From contig CM073885.1 in assembly GCA_037176705.1 (NCBI GenBank), forward strand, positions 218,500,290 to 218,564,289: a DNA stretch of 64,000 nucleotides, read 5' to 3'. Both the position numbers and the translations under genes were made by a program. This document shows positions 44,283 through 55,442 of the stretch, one piece after another. The stretch comes from Molossus alvarezi (lineage: Eukaryota; Chordata; Mammalia; Chiroptera; Molossidae). Numbering within the stretch: position 1 is the first letter of the stretch; the number at the start of each line of letters is the position of its first letter. The notes under the pieces are model-generated. The model saw nothing but the letters and a program-made list of their open reading frames with translations, was not told the origin of the DNA and did not search any database.

Positions 44283-44322
44283 TTTTATTAATTGATTTTT
44301 ATAGAGAGAGGAAGGGAGAAGG

Positions 44323-44371
<49 letters not shown>

Positions 44372-44528
44372 CGGTGAGAGAGAGAAACATCACATCCATA
44401 GGCTGCCTCCTGCAACCCCCTACCGGGGATCGAGCCTGCAACTTGGGAATATACCCCGACCAAGAATCAAACGACTGACCTCTCTGCATGGGACGATGCT
44501 CAACCAACTGAGCCACACTGGCCAGGGT
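44283..44528 (-). mobile_element. SINE, class C with expanded (GA)n
   Basis: Minus copy with head ending 'aactgagccacactggccag'. The CT-rich tail has grown into a (GA)n run at about 44324-44366. The TSD gagctttgccttatt is perfect at 44268-44282 and 44529-44543. Confidence 0.95.
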
Positions 44529-44543
44529 GAGCTTTGCCTTATT

Positions 44544-45524
44544 ATATAGCCATTTTGATGGCTATTAAATACACACTTTCTGTCGAGTAGCATACATGGA
44601 AATCTGGAGTGAAAATGACTCTTTTTTACAAAACCACACTCATTTTTTGTGTGACTCACATTTTGAATGAAGCCCAGACCACCTGTTGTTTATTCCCTGC
44701 CATTTGGAACTCTACCTTCATTTCTGGGTTACCTCCAGAGGACATGGAACAGGGATTTGCACATAGTCTTCTATTTAATAAATAAATCCAACAATGGAGC
44801 GGATTCTGTGAGTTGCATCAAACAACAAGCAGAGGCTGAATATCTGAATTTCTTGGCCAGACCCTTGAGACCACAGAACCTTTATAACAAATACCAGTGC
44901 TTAACATCATCCTTGGACCATGATTACTCTTGAAAGTATCCATGCATAGAAAGGGAAGGGCCATGTCTAGTAATTACATATACACAAGCTCTTCAGAATA
45001 ATTTGATTTAATCCATCATTTGGAAACTGTCTTTGTCAGCTTTTAGACACTTTTATTCTCATAATGAAAAGTAGTTTTTATTAGAACAGTAAACACAAAA
45101 CTATTATCTACACAGACTCAATGGCCTACAAAAAGGGTGCTTTGCATTCTAATTAAGAACAAAGCTCCCACTTACATCAGACTGAACTTGGGAATCACAC
45201 CTTTGTTTTTGTTTCATCTTGTAAGACTGAACAAGGAATTGGTGGGAAAGGGTCAGGCAAAGTAGCTATTTGAGGATTTAATTAATGGATTGAGTCTCTG
45301 GCTGCCCAGGCTAAGCCAGAAGGAAGGCAGCTCTACCGTGGTTAAGAATCTAGATGTCAGTTTTGCAGACTGTGATTTTATTCTGTCAGTTCACCAAGGA
45401 AAGAGCTGTCAGGTTCTGTCTACTTCTCAGCTTTTCTCTCACGTCTAGCCTTCCGCCTCCTAGCTTCGGGCTTACCCCACGCAGACTCTGGCCCTCTTGC
45501 CTGGGGGCTGGAGTGCTCTAGAGC
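44544..45524. other. No recognisable feature
   Basis: Unique-looking sequence. The 88-codon frame at 44667-44933 has no domain. Confidence 0.45.
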
Positions 45525-45690
45525 TTTGCTACACAAATTGTGATCTGAGCAGCAAGGGCATGATCTGCCCCCGTGTTAGAAATGCAGAATCTCAGCCCCT
45601 CTCCCCAACTTCTGGTTTAGCATCAGAATCTGCATTTTAGCAAGATCACAAGTCTGCGTGTTCAAGTGTGACAAGCACTGTTCTAAGGGG
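45525..45690 (+). mobile_element. MER5A-like hAT element
   Basis: 'gttagaaatgcagaatctcag', 'agcatcagaatctgcatttt' and 'caagtgtgacaagcactg' follow MER5A with a degenerate right end. Confidence 0.72.
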
Positions 45691-46629
45691 ATCTAGCCCA
45701 GCACTGAACAGCATGGCTACCAAACATTAGTGAGCCTCAGAATTACTGATAGAATCATTTATACAAAAATGAATATTATTGATCCCCACCCAGAAATTTG
45801 ACTCAGGGAGTCTGGGCTTGCAATCTCCCCTTTTTTGGGCATGGGCTCCTGGTCTGGGTCTGAGCTCAGGCTCTGTCATGGCGACGGGGCTCCCACAGTC
45901 TTGTCTTTGTCACAGTTGTATTAACCAGTGTCCATGTCTCAGTCTCTGCTTCAAAACTTTTATCATTGATGGCTTCAGAATTTCTATGGAGAAAGGTGTT
46001 AATATGGCAATCTGGTTTGAAGAAGAAGATTTGAAATTGCTTTCGCTTAACACTTTACATAAGGTTGAGGAAACATCAACCTTATTTGCCCAAACAAGAA
46101 ACCAGAAGTAAAGTTAATGGAGATTATTGGAAAACACCACTGTATTTACTTTATTCCTATCAATCTCTCCTCCTAGGGCCAGGCCTAGAGACCTCCTCCT
46201 GAACTCCAGATTTGTGGTTAGAGCCCCTTCGTCACAAACATTAGAACCAACCTCTGCCTAACAACATGAAGATTTGTTAGAAAGACGTCAGATGGTTCTA
46301 TAAGAAGTCTATGGAACGAGGCTCATAGATGGGTAGGAAGCATGGCAGATTTGGGAGTCTGGGTAGCCAGAACTTCTCAATAGTCTTGTCTGGGAGCCAG
46401 CCCTGGTATAAATAAGTTCCAACTGCTTCCAATCTTTTTGCTACTTTTCTGAAGACTCAAATCCCAGAACAGGAACATATGGCTTGACTTGGAGAGGGGG
46501 GGCTGCCCACTTTAAGCAACAGTCTGTATCCAAAAGGAAGGGTAATTCCTTGGTGGAAATGGAGGTGCTAGAAGAGATGCCGGGCAGTCAGAAAATCATT
46601 CAATGTCTTGCTACCTGATAGCACACTTC
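45691..46629. other. No recognisable feature
   Basis: Unique-looking sequence. The 110-codon frame at 45779-46111 has no recognisable motif and no supporting context. Confidence 0.45.
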
Positions 46630-46770
46630 GATGGCTTCTCAGACTTCACAGGAAGTTCTGGGAGCAGAGCGTTTGTCTGTTTTGCTCTCTGTTGCATCCC
46701 ATCTGCATAGAACAGTGCCTGGCATATGGTGGGTTCTTCATAAGTATTTGTTCTATGAATGAATAACTAG
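46630..46770 (+). repeat. L2 LINE 3' tail
   Basis: 'tgcatagaacagtgcctggc', 'atatggtgggttcttcataa' and 'tgttctatgaatgaataac' match the L2 end. Confidence 0.75.
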
Positions 46771-47015
46771 AGAGGCTATACGACATGGTGGTTAAGATGT
46801 AGATTCTGGAGTCAGGCTGCCTGAGTTCACATCCCAACTCTCTTGTTTCCTTCTTGTGTTAATCTTGAGTGGGTACTTCACTTCTTTGTGCCTATGTGCT
46901 TAGGTTTCCTCACAGCTAAAGTGGCACTGATAATAAGTGCTCTTTCATTGGGTTGTAGTCAGAATATCCTTAGAACTTAGAATGTAGTTAGAATTAACTG
47001 AGAATAGTGCTTCTG
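46771..47015 (+). repeat. MIR SINE
   Basis: 'gacatggtggttaagatgta', 'ctggagtcaggctgcctgag', 'tgcttaggtttcctcacagc' give MIR order from its 5' end. It abuts the L2 tail. Confidence 0.78.
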
Positions 47016-47025
47016 TTAGCTATTG

Positions 47026-47440
47026 TTTCATCTGTTGCTGTGTAATCAAATTATCCCAAAACTTAGTGACTTAAATCAACATTTTATTGATTTACTCATG
47101 ATTCTGTCATTTGGACAAAGCTCAGAGGGGACAACTTGTCTTTGCTCCCTGGCATCTGCTGGTGTTGGGACATCCGTTGGCTCACATATCGGGCACCTCA
47201 GCAAAGATGGCTCACATGGGTAGGGGCTGGCATGAAGCTTGTCTGGGATCATATATCTGGGATCTTGATTCTTGCCATCAGTTGGGTTCTCAGTTCTCCT
47301 CCATATAGCCTTAGAACTGCTCCCTCCATGTGGCCTCTCGTGGAGTCTCTGAGCTGTCCATATAAGAAGTCTGGCTATTCTGCTTTCAACAGTGCAAAAG
47401 TGGAAGCTTCCAAGTCCTTAAGGAATAAGATCTTCAGGCT
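47026..47440 (+). repeat. Ancient LTR-like repeat (ERVL type, tentative)
   Basis: 'gttgctgtgtaatcaaatta', 'cccaaaacttagtgacttaa' start it; related to 10575. Non-coding. Three plus-strand frames here are overlapping chance frames. Confidence 0.45.
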
Positions 47441-47444
47441 TAAG

Positions 47445-47663
47445 TTTTTTAACCATGGCACTATTGACACTTTGAGCTGAGTAATTTTTTGTGGTAGGGA
47501 ACTGTACTATGCATCAAGGGATCTTTAACACCTCCCTGGCCTCTACCCACCAGATACCAGTAGCACCACCCCCTTCCTCAAACTTGTGACAAACAAAATT
47601 GTCTCCAAACGCTGTCAAACATCCTGTAGGAGGCAAAATCTCCTGGGGTTGAGAACTGTTTGG
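47445..47663 (-). mobile_element. Ancient nonautonomous DNA element (hAT-like)
   Basis: 'ttttaaccatggcactattga', 'cctctacccaccagatacca', 'caaacatcctgtaggaggca' and 'ctggggttgagaactg' follow a common mammal-wide element whose ends resemble cagtggttctcaac. Confidence 0.65.
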
Positions 47664-48184
47664 TTAAAGCAAGTCACAGGTTCAGCCCAGAGTCAAGGGG
47701 AGAGGTCGAAGAAGGCATGCATACCAGAAGGCTTGGTTCATTGAAAGTCATCAGTGAAACAGTCTCCCAGTGCTCTCATTATCTTTGACTATTGCACACC
47801 GCAGGAAACCCTGGTCTTGAACACTGCCCATATGTCCGGCCATCTCTCTCTCTCCTTCTAATGGGATGCTCATTCTAATTTCTTGTCTGAATGTCTCCTC
47901 TCGTCATCGGCAGTGCTGTGCAGTGTGCATGTCTGGTCACTGCCCTTGGCTGTCTCTCCTGCACCAACGTGGTGTCCAGGCATGCTGGTTCTCTTCTCTT
48001 CTTCCCCTTCCTCTGCAGTTAACGAAATGGTGTCTAGTGCTCATATTGTAGCACATGACCACGCTCTGCGATGGGTAAAGCTGATCTTGCCACCTCTGAT
48101 ATGGCATATGTTCTAACACCCACACGCATTAGCAATTGCTATGCTTTCTATCTGAAAGGCACTTGTTTTATTACCCCTCCTCCA
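47664..48184. other. No recognisable feature
   Basis: Unique-looking sequence. Overlapping 60-77-codon frames lack domains. Confidence 0.45.
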
Positions 48185-48350
48185 TGAACTAACATCTACT
48201 TTTCCATCAGGGTTCATCTTAGGGGCCACCTCCCTTAGGGAACCTGCCTGGAAAGCCTGGTCTCCAGTCATATTTAGCTATTTCTTGAGGACAGAGCTCT
48301 TGTTGTGTTCATCTTTATGTTCTCAGCATCTATTGAGTGGAAACTATTTC
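48185..48350 (+). repeat. L2 LINE fragment
   Basis: 'gggaacctgcctggaaagcc', 'tcttgaggacagagctcttg' and 'ctcagcatctattgagtgga' fit the L2 3' region. Confidence 0.6.
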
Positions 48351-48570
48351 TTATAATACATGAATGATTTAAAACCCAAAAGGAAGAGTTTCACATTTGG
48401 AGAGAGACCGAGAAAGTATGGGAGTGCATCATGTCTTTATTTGGGAGAATAGACTGCTGGGCAGAAGGAACAGCAAGTTGGTGGTTGGGAGGCTGACATG
48501 ACAATGCTGTGTTTGAGGAAGAGCAAGGTGCCAGCAGCTGGGCGCAGAGCAGGGCAGGAGGATAGCGGCA

Positions 48571-49110
48571 GGAGTTTTGGTCAGACAGGTAACAGAACAG
48601 ATCATTTTGCTTTGCAGGTCGAGGTAAGGACTCTGGACTGGATTCTGAATGAGATGAGAAGTCTCTGAAGGAAATTTTGAGCAGAAGAGTGACTTAACAT
48701 TGACCTATGTTTTTAGAGGATTATTCTGGCTCTTGTGCTGAGAGGGGTCAGCACCAGGGAGGAAGCAGTGAGGGCAGATAGGAAACTATTGCAATAATCT
48801 GGCAAGAGATGATCATGGACTTTCTCGATGGACTGGGTGTGAGAGACAGGAGAGGGAGAGGTGTCAGGGATGACTTCATGGTTTGTGGCCTGAGCAAGAA
48901 TGGAGGCCACAAACCACAGAGGCTATTTTCTGAGATAGGGAGGCTGCTTCAGGATGGAAATTCAAAGTCTAGTTTTGACATATTACGCATGGGATGCGTA
49001 CTATACACTCAAAGGCTTGCAGAGTAGACAGCTGGTTGTACAAGTGTGAAGTGCAGAGGAGGTCGAGACACTGAAGATACAAGTGGGGAAGTTCTTAGCT
49101 CTATTAAACT
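48571..49110 (-). repeat. Old L2-associated repeat
   Basis: 'aaggactctggactggattct', 'ttttgagcagaagagtgac', 'ggattattctggctcttgtg', 'ctattgcaataatctggcaa', 'gatgacttcatggtttgtgg' follow an ancient LINE-associated repeat I place near L2. The 72-codon frame at 48809-49027 lies inside it. Confidence 0.55.
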
Positions 49111-49649
49111 AGGATAAAATTCTGTGATTAAAAAAAAAAAAAGACAAAATACAATGGCTCAGCAATAGAAGTTTATTTCTCATAATTCAACAGTTTAGGG
49201 AAGTTCCAGATCATTGGCAAATTGTGACAAGACCTATTTCTATGGAGAACTGGGGACAAAAACTTGATTGAAGTGGTTCAACAAAGAGTGGAAAAAGGGG
49301 GATTGGAATTGGAGACTGTGCACAGACAATTCATTCAAGTAGTTTTGTTATGAAGGAGCGCCAGGGAACGGGCCGTAGCTTGAGGGAGATACAGGTTCAA
49401 GGCTTTTTGTTGTTTACTTTTAAAGAACTTTTTTTAATTAAAAAAATTTTTTTAATAGGCTGATGAGAAGTAGAGAGGAAAAGATTGATGCAAAGAGGAG
49501 AAGGGAATTTCAAGAGCCCAGTCCTTGAGTAGGCAGGGGCAATGCCAACCAGAACGAAAGCTTGGCGTTAGACAGGAGCATGAACCATTGTTCATCCATA
49601 AAACTGCAGGCTCGCCCAAGTTTACAGGCACAGATGCAGGTAGGGGATC
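49111..49649. other. No recognisable feature
   Basis: Unique or heavily decayed sequence with A and T runs (49127-49144, 49430-49456). Confidence 0.4.
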
Positions 49650-49760
49650 AAGTATTCTGGTTTGTCTGGGACGGAGAGGTTTTTTTGGATCATGGGATTT
49701 CTAGTTCCCGAAATGGCACAACTCAGGGCAAATAGGAATGGTTGGTCACCCTAGAGGTAG
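49650..49760 (+). mobile_element. DNA transposon fragment, family unknown
   Basis: 'attctggtttgtctgggac' and 'aatggttggtcaccctag' fit an old element built around tgtcccggtttg-like repeats and ending ggtcaccct. Only the right part remains. Confidence 0.45.
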
Positions 49761-50120
49761 AAAATTTTTTGGTGTGTGTTTATGGAAGTTCTCTTTGGAT
49801 TGCTTTGAGTATTGCCACATGAGAAAGGGCAAGCCTTCCTCAGTTGCTTCAACCCATTACTAAGCATCTACATAGCCTAAATCCCAGTGTGATGCAATGT
49901 GAAGGCTATTACAATGAATAATTGTTGTTCCAATTCTTGAGGAGCTTAGGCTAGTGGCAAAAATAGAAAAGAACATGACTACTCACAAGGCAAGCCAATG
50001 TGGGATGTGTGTAATGAGTTCATTCATTGTAAGGCATCTACGTCATGTTCCATATTTTTCAGGAAACTATTAGCTGCTAGAATAGATAATACTCAAGAAT
50101 ACTAATAATTAACATTTTCT
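49761..50120. other. No recognisable feature
   Basis: Unique-looking sequence. Confidence 0.45.
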
Positions 50121-50290
50121 GAGATCTCACTGATTTCTAGCAGCTGTATATTTGTTATCTCATTTCATCTTTACAACAGCCTACTGGAGAGGTCCTCTCA
50201 TCATTATCTCCATTTTACAACCGAGGAAGGAAATGCATCGTGATTAAGCAATTTGCTCCAGGTCACGCAGACAGGTTTTGAACATTGGTT
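50121..50290 (-). repeat. MIR SINE
   Basis: 'ttgttatctcatttcatctt', 'ctccattttacaaccgagga', 'gctccaggtcacgcagacag': MIR reversed. A weak L2-like piece follows at 50410-50530 ('gaagacttcctggagaaac'). Confidence 0.78.
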
Positions 50291-50530
50291 GACTCCCCAC
50301 CCAAGCGTTTCAGCACTATATTGCACTGTCTTCTAGAAATTGCTATTATGTGTGCTTTGATTATGATGACTAATATCCACAAATGCCCTACATATTTAGA
50401 AGAAGGAGAGAAAATTTTTGTCTACGGCAATCAAGGAAGACTTCCTGGAGAAACTGTCATGAAATGGAACTTGAAGGAAGTTAAAATTTCATGAGGCAGA
50501 GGTGAGGGAAGGACATGCCAGGTAGAGGAA

Positions 50531-50946
50531 CCACAATGCGGATTCAGGTCTCTTTTTTGTCACCAGTTATCTTCATGGACTCTGACACTCTATGATAAGC
50601 TTGTCTCCTCCCTTCGCCACCAGAAAAGATGTTTGGAATTTTAAGAAGGTAGAACCATAGAGCAAAATGAGGCCTTTACTTTCTTGCTCATGTGCAGCCT
50701 TGTCTTTTGAGTTCCAGAATGAATAACAAAACTTCGTTAGTCTTCAGAGGAAAAATAAAGGTATTAATTTAAATATATGTTTAAAGTATAACTTATAGAG
50801 AGAAAGGTACACAGAATATAAGTATTTTTGTTGAATAAACATACCTGCATAACCAGCTTATAATTAAGAAAAAACTTTGTCAGCATTCCAGTAGCATTCC
50901 TCTTCATGATACTTAAAAAATTTTTTTTTCCTTTATTTTTTTATTT
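50531..50946 (-). repeat. Unique sequence passing into an old L1 fragment
   Basis: 50531-50769 holds nothing I recognise. 50770-50920 ('tacctgcataaccagcttat', 'cagcattccagtagcattcc') resembles the 3' UTR of an ancient L1. Confidence 0.4.
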
Positions 50947-51202
50947 TATTTTATTTTATTTTTTTCCTCACCCGAGGATATTTTTCCATTTTTTGTACAG
51001 ATAGAGTGGGAGGGAGAGAGAGGAAGGGAGAGAGAGAGAGAAACATTGATGTGAAGGGACACATCGAGTGGCTGCCACCCACACGGCCAACCAGGGCCGG
51101 GGACAAACTGCAACCGAAGTACGTGCCCTTAGCGGGAACCGAACCCGGGTCTCTCCGGACCACAGGCCGACGCTCTAACCGCTGAGCCAAACCGGCCAGG
51201 GC
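50947..51202 (-). mobile_element. Ves-type SINE, class A (young)
   Basis: Near-consensus minus copy with a TTTTA-repeat reversed tail. The target word tttttttcctttatt occurs on both sides (about 50932 and 51203). Shares the 'tttttgtacagatag' variant with 16570 and 37161. Confidence 0.95.
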
Positions 51203-51645
51203 TTTTTTTCCTTTATTGACCCAGTATGTACAGATGAGGTGATGGGGTCGACGTGTCCTCTTACCAGTGCTCTTGGGTTTATTGCAGAGTTTCTCACCAG
51301 ATTACAAAATGCACTGAAACCAGGTAACCAGATTTCCAGAGATAAAAATCAAGTATTGCACACGGGCGCGTTAGCAAAGATCAATCAAAAGATGGCCCTA
51401 GCTTATTCCTGGGTAGCTCTGATCCAAAAGCATTAACTTCGCTAATTCTCACTCCTTCTGAGCAATTCCAGTGGCAAAGTCCTTGTAGTTAGCTGTCCCT
51501 GGCCAAGGGTGCTTTGTTTACCACCTATTTACTACATGTAGCACAGGACAGATACACAATAGTGATTTGTTGATAGACTGACTGGTTTGGTTCCTGATGT
51601 AAACAGAGTCACATCCTTGTACTTTCTCATAAAGCAAATTTTCTG
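51203..51645. other. No recognisable feature
   Basis: Unique-looking sequence. The 65-codon frame at 51239-51436 has no domain. Confidence 0.45.
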
Positions 51646-51689
51646 TACTGTTCAGTATGGTAACCACTAGCTGCATGAAACTACTGATT

Positions 51690-52185
51690 ATTTTACAAAT
51701 TTTATTTTTAATTATAGTTGACATACAATATTATATTAGTTTTAGGTGTACAGCATTACAATTTAACATTTATAAATCTAACAAAGTAATCACTACAGTA
51801 AGTCTAGTAACCATCTGTCACAGTATATAGTTATTACAATATTATTAACTATATTCTCTACGCTGTACATTATATTCCCATGACTTATTTTATAATAAGG
51901 AGATTGTACTTCTTCATCTCCTTCTATCTTCTGTCCATTCCCCAGCTCCTCCCTTCTGACAGCCATCTCTTTGTTCTCTGTATCTGTGAGTTTGTTTGTT
52001 TCATTTTGTTTGTTCATTTATTTTGTTTTTTAGATTCCACATGTAAGTGAAATCACATGGTATTTGTCTTTTTCTGTCTGACTTATATCATTTAGCATAA
52101 CATCTCTAGGTCCATACATGTTGTTGCAAATGGCAAGATTTCATTCTTTTTTATGGCTGAGTGATATTCCATTACATCTATTGCA

Positions 52186-52267
<82 letters not shown>

Positions 52268-52430
52268 ATCTTCTTTATCCATTCATCTATCAAAGGACAT
52301 GTAGGTTGCTTCTATACTTTGGTCATTGTGAACGAAGCTGCAATGAACATGGGGTGGTGCATATTTAGAATTATTGTTTTTATTTTGGGGGGTAAATACC
52401 CTGAAGTGGAATTTCTGGGTCAGTGAAGGA
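51690..52430 (-). mobile_element. L1 insertion B: 3' UTR and ORF2 end
   Basis: Minus-strand old L1 ('gttttaggtgtacagcatta', 'tagattccacatgtaagtga', 'tggctgagtgatattccatt') up to 'gtggaatttctgggtca', where orientation flips. Confidence 0.88.
52187..52264. repeat. (CT)n(AT)n compound microsatellite
   Basis: About 34 bases of CT followed by 44 of AT, expanded within L1 sequence. Probably highly length-variable. Confidence 0.97.
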
Positions 52431-52999
52431 AATTATCAACAAAACAAAAAGGCAATCTGCTGAATAGAAGATATTTGCAAATGATATATCTGATAAGGGG
52501 TTAATATTTAAAACATATAAAGAGTCCAGCTGGTATGGCTCAGGTTGAGTGTCAATCCATCCACCAAGAGGTTGCTGGTTCGATTCCCGGTTGGGGCACA
52601 TGCCTGGGTTTTGGGCTCAATCCCAGAGGGGAGTGCAGGAGGCAGCCGATAGATGTTTCTCTCTCACATCAGTGTTTCTATCTCTCCTTCTCCCTTTCTG
52701 TCCCTCGAAAAAGCAATAAAAACATATTTAAAAATAAACACAAAAATATATAAAGAACTCATACAACTCAGCATCAGACCAAATAAACAAGCCAAATAAA
52801 ATATGGGCAGAGGAGCTGAATAGATATTTCTCCAAAGAAGACATACAGATGATCAACAGACACATGTTCAACATCACTAATCATCAGGGAAAGCAAATTA
52901 AAATCACAATAAGATATCACCTCACACCTGTCAGAATGTCTGTTACCAAAAAGGAACAAATAGAAAGTGTTGGTGAAGATAAAAAGAAATGGGCACTAT
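52431..52999 (+). mobile_element. L1 insertion B: inverted 5' part
   Basis: Plus-strand ORF2 C-terminal sequence ('tatatctgataaggggttaa', 'tctccaaagaagacatacag', 'agatatcacctcacacctgt') facing 51690-52430. About 130 bp of L1 expected between the two parts is missing. A class B SINE interrupts it. Confidence 0.85.
52525..52745 (+). mobile_element. SINE, class B
   Basis: Head 'ccagctggtatggctcagg', 'ggttcgattcccggttgggg'. The TSD is about 9 bp (atataaaga at 52515 and 52748) in L1 insertion B. Confidence 0.9.
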
Positions 53000-53091
53000 T
53001 GAGCACTCGAAGTGTGGCAGTGTGACTGCGGAGTTGAAGTATTTTTAATATTTAATTTTAATTGATTTAAATTAAAAAAAGATACTTGAGT

Positions 53092-53310
53092 CCAGCTGGT
53101 GTGGCTCAGTGGCAGAGTGTCAACCCATACACCAAGAGGTCACCAGTTTGATTCCCACTCAGGGCACGTGCCCAGGTTGTGGGCCCAATCTCCAGTGGGG
53201 GCATGCAGGGGGCGGCCAGTCAATGTTCTCTCTCATCGATGTTTCTATCTCTCTCTCCCTCTCCCTTCCTCTCTCTCTAAAATCAATAAAGAAAAAAAAA
53301 ATTAAAAAAT
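53092..53310 (+). mobile_element. SINE, class B
   Basis: Head 'ccagctggtgtggctcagtg', body 'cgtgcccaggttgtgggc'. TSD gatacttgagt at 53081-53091 and 53311-53321, inside the hAT-like element. Confidence 0.95.
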
Positions 53311-53401
53311 GATACTTGAGTTTAAAAAGAAAAACTTTTACGTATGTTTGGACCAACTTGGCTATGTGAACCTACTTTTTCCAACTGTAAATATGAAACT
53401 T

Positions 53402-53500
53402 GCCCTGGACAGTTTGGCTCAGTGGTTGGAGCGTTGGCCTGTGGACCAGAGAGTCCAGAGTTCGGTTCCTGCTAGGAGCATGTACAAAAAAATAAAAAAT
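53402..53500 (+). mobile_element. Head-only tRNA-like SINE
   Basis: Runs 'gccctggacagtttggctc' to 'ctaggagcatgtac' and directly into A7-T-A6. No body. TSD tatgaaactt at 53392-53401 and 53501-53510. Confidence 0.9.
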
Positions 53501-53611
53501 TATGAAACTTAAATTCACATCAAGTATTTCTGATAAGTATTTTCAACTACTAAATTGAGATGTACTGTAGTATAAAATATACATAAAGACTTTGTATTAA
53601 AAAAAAGAATG

Positions 53612-53828
53612 TATGACTGGCCAGTGTGGCTCAGTGGATTGAGTGTCGTCCCATGGACTGAAAGGTTGGGGTTTGATTCCCAGTCAGGGCACATGTCTGG
53701 GTTGTGGGCATGATCCCCAGTGGGGGGCAGTGCAGGAGGCAGCCAGTCAATGTTTCTCTCTCACGTTGATGTTTCTATCACTCGTTCCCTTCCTCTCTAA
53801 AAAAACAATCAATAAAAACATATTTAAA
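53612..53828 (+). mobile_element. SINE, class B
   Basis: Head 'atgactggccagtgtggctc', body 'catgtctgggttgtgggca'. Its A-rich tail (…catatttaaaag) was entered by the next SINE. Confidence 0.92.
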
Positions 53829-54073
53829 AGCCCTGGCCAGTTTGGCTCTGCAGTTAGAGTGTCGGCCTGTGGACCAATGAGTCATGGGTTTGATTCTGGT
53901 CAAAGGCACGTACCTCGGCTGCAGTTGGTCCCCGGCCTTGGTCGGATCTTGTGGGAGGCAACCAGTCCATGTTTCTCTCACTCACATTGATGTTTCTCTC
54001 TTTCCTTCCCTCCCACTCTGATGATAAATAGAAAAATATCCTCAAGTAAGGATTAAAAATTTAAAAAAAAATT
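53829..54073 (+). mobile_element. Ves-type SINE, class A
   Basis: Starts 'ccctggccagtttggctctg' at the tail of the preceding SINE. Flanks atttaaaag and atttaagtg suggest it inserted there. Confidence 0.92.
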
Positions 54074-54139
54074 TAAGTGTAAAATATCTCAATAAAATTT
54101 TAAATATATTGGGCTAAATAAGGTATTAAATCTAATTTT

Positions 54140-54431
54140 ACTTTTTTCTAATTCTCACCAGAGGATAGATATATATATCTAATTTTTTTATTCTCACCTG
54201 AGGACATTTTTCCATTATTTGTTCAGATAGAGTATGGGAGGGAGAGAGAGAGGGAGAAAGAGAGAGAAACATCAACGTGAAAAGGACACATCCATGTAGC
54301 TGCCTCCTGCACCACCCAACCAGGGCCTGGGACAAACTGCAGCTGAGGTACGTGCCCTTAGCGGAAACTGAACCTGAGTCTCTCTGGACTGCAGGCTGAT
54401 GCTCTAACTGCTGAGCCAAACCAGCTAGGGC
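54140..54431 (-). mobile_element. Ves-type SINE, class A, with duplicated tail
   Basis: Minus copy ending 'aaaccagctagggc'. At its left edge the SINE 3' end occurs twice ('taattctcaccagaggat' at about 54149 and 'ttctcacctgaggac' at about 54191), separated by the palindrome tagatatatatatcta. Confidence 0.9.
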
Positions 54432-54444
54432 ATTTGTTTTTGTT

Positions 54445-54637
54445 TTGATGTTAGAGAGAGAGGATGGGAGAGAGAGAAAGAAACATCAATGTGAGAAACA
54501 TCGATCAGTTGCCTCCCATACACATCACGACCAGGGATGGAACCTGAAACCTATGTATGTGCCCTGACTGGGAGTCGAACCCACAGCCTTTTGGTGTTCA
54601 GGATGACACTCCAACCAACTGAGCCACCCAGCCATGG
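54445..54637 (-). mobile_element. SINE, class C
   Basis: Minus copy with head ending 'caactgagccacccagcc'. The flanks catttgtttttg and cacttgtttctt form a decayed TSD. Confidence 0.88.
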
Positions 54638-54857
54638 CTCACTTGTTTCTTTTTTATTGTCGCTTTCATTATATTTCTGTTGGACAGTGTTCTTCTAGGG
54701 GCTCCAAATGTTATGTTTCATGGCAAATCCTGCTAGTCTGCCTCAGGAAGCTAGGTAAGAATGTCTGTTTATATGAAAACAGAATACATTTCCACATATA
54801 TGGCTGATGCTCAGGAAAGGGAGGTGCAGTTGGTAGAGGAGAATGAACATGAACTGT

Positions 54858-54985
54858 AGTGTTAGATCTGTTTGGGTTTGTATTCAAACTCTGCTGCTTA
54901 ATAGGTAGGTGACCTTGAGCAAAGTATTTAACCTCTCTGAGTGCATAAACTTCCTTTCTCCTCTTATATAAATTAAGGATATGAA
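54858..54985 (+). repeat. MIR SINE
   Basis: 'tttgtattcaaactctgctg', 'ggtgaccttgagcaaagtat', 'ttaacctctctgagtgcata' follow MIR order. 54691-54857 and 54986-55264 show nothing I recognise. Confidence 0.8.
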
Positions 54986-55264
54986 CACTGTAGAACCCGC
55001 TGTCAGTGCTCTGCCTATGTCCCCTGAGTCCCATTTATTATTCCTGTGCAGGTACGCACCCACTCCCTACCTCAAATGGGGACAAGTTTGTACCCCAATT
55101 CCCCAGTTCACATTTCAGTGATTTCTTTCTGAGTATGTTGTTAGACAGATGCTGTGAGGAATTAAATCACTCCCAGGGTATAAATTGTACAGTTTTGGAG
55201 GGGCATTCACTATTTCAGAATCAAAAGAGGAGATTCTTTCTGCTAGAAAAGAGCTTGCTGATTC

Positions 55265-55299
55265 AACACACACACACACACACACACATACACACACAG
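55265..55299. repeat. (CA)n microsatellite
   Basis: About 17 CA units with one interruption (catacac). Opposing frames of 76-107 codons here translate the repeat. Confidence 0.97.
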
Positions 55300-55442
55300 G
55301 TGCGTGCACGCAACACACATATACCATAAATACATATAAATCCACATATAAATGTTGTGATTATAGAGTTTTATGTATTAAAGACAATCTTTTTCTTTTC
55401 ATATACTTCCAGTTCATCCTTCTGAAAAGTTTTTAATTCATA

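Larger units (their letters stand above)
51646..54690 (+). mobile_element. Ancient hAT-like DNA transposon exploded by nested insertions
   Basis: Left end 'tactgttcagtatggtaacc', right end 'tctgttggacagtg'; these are imperfect inverted repeats. Native pieces: 51646-51689, 53000-53080, 53321-53391, 53511-53611, 54074-54139 and 54638-54690 ('gagcactcgaagtgtggc', 'gagatgtactgtagtataaa', 'gtaaaatatctcaataaaat', 'atattgggctaaataaggta'). Together they make a roughly 400-450 bp element. Confidence 0.72.

Noticed and set aside
44324..44366. CRISPR-like or satellite array
   Set aside because: It is a simple (GA)n expansion in the CT-rich tail of a SINE.
52187..52264. Regulatory GA/AT element
   Set aside because: Compound microsatellite grown within an old L1 3' UTR; no further support.
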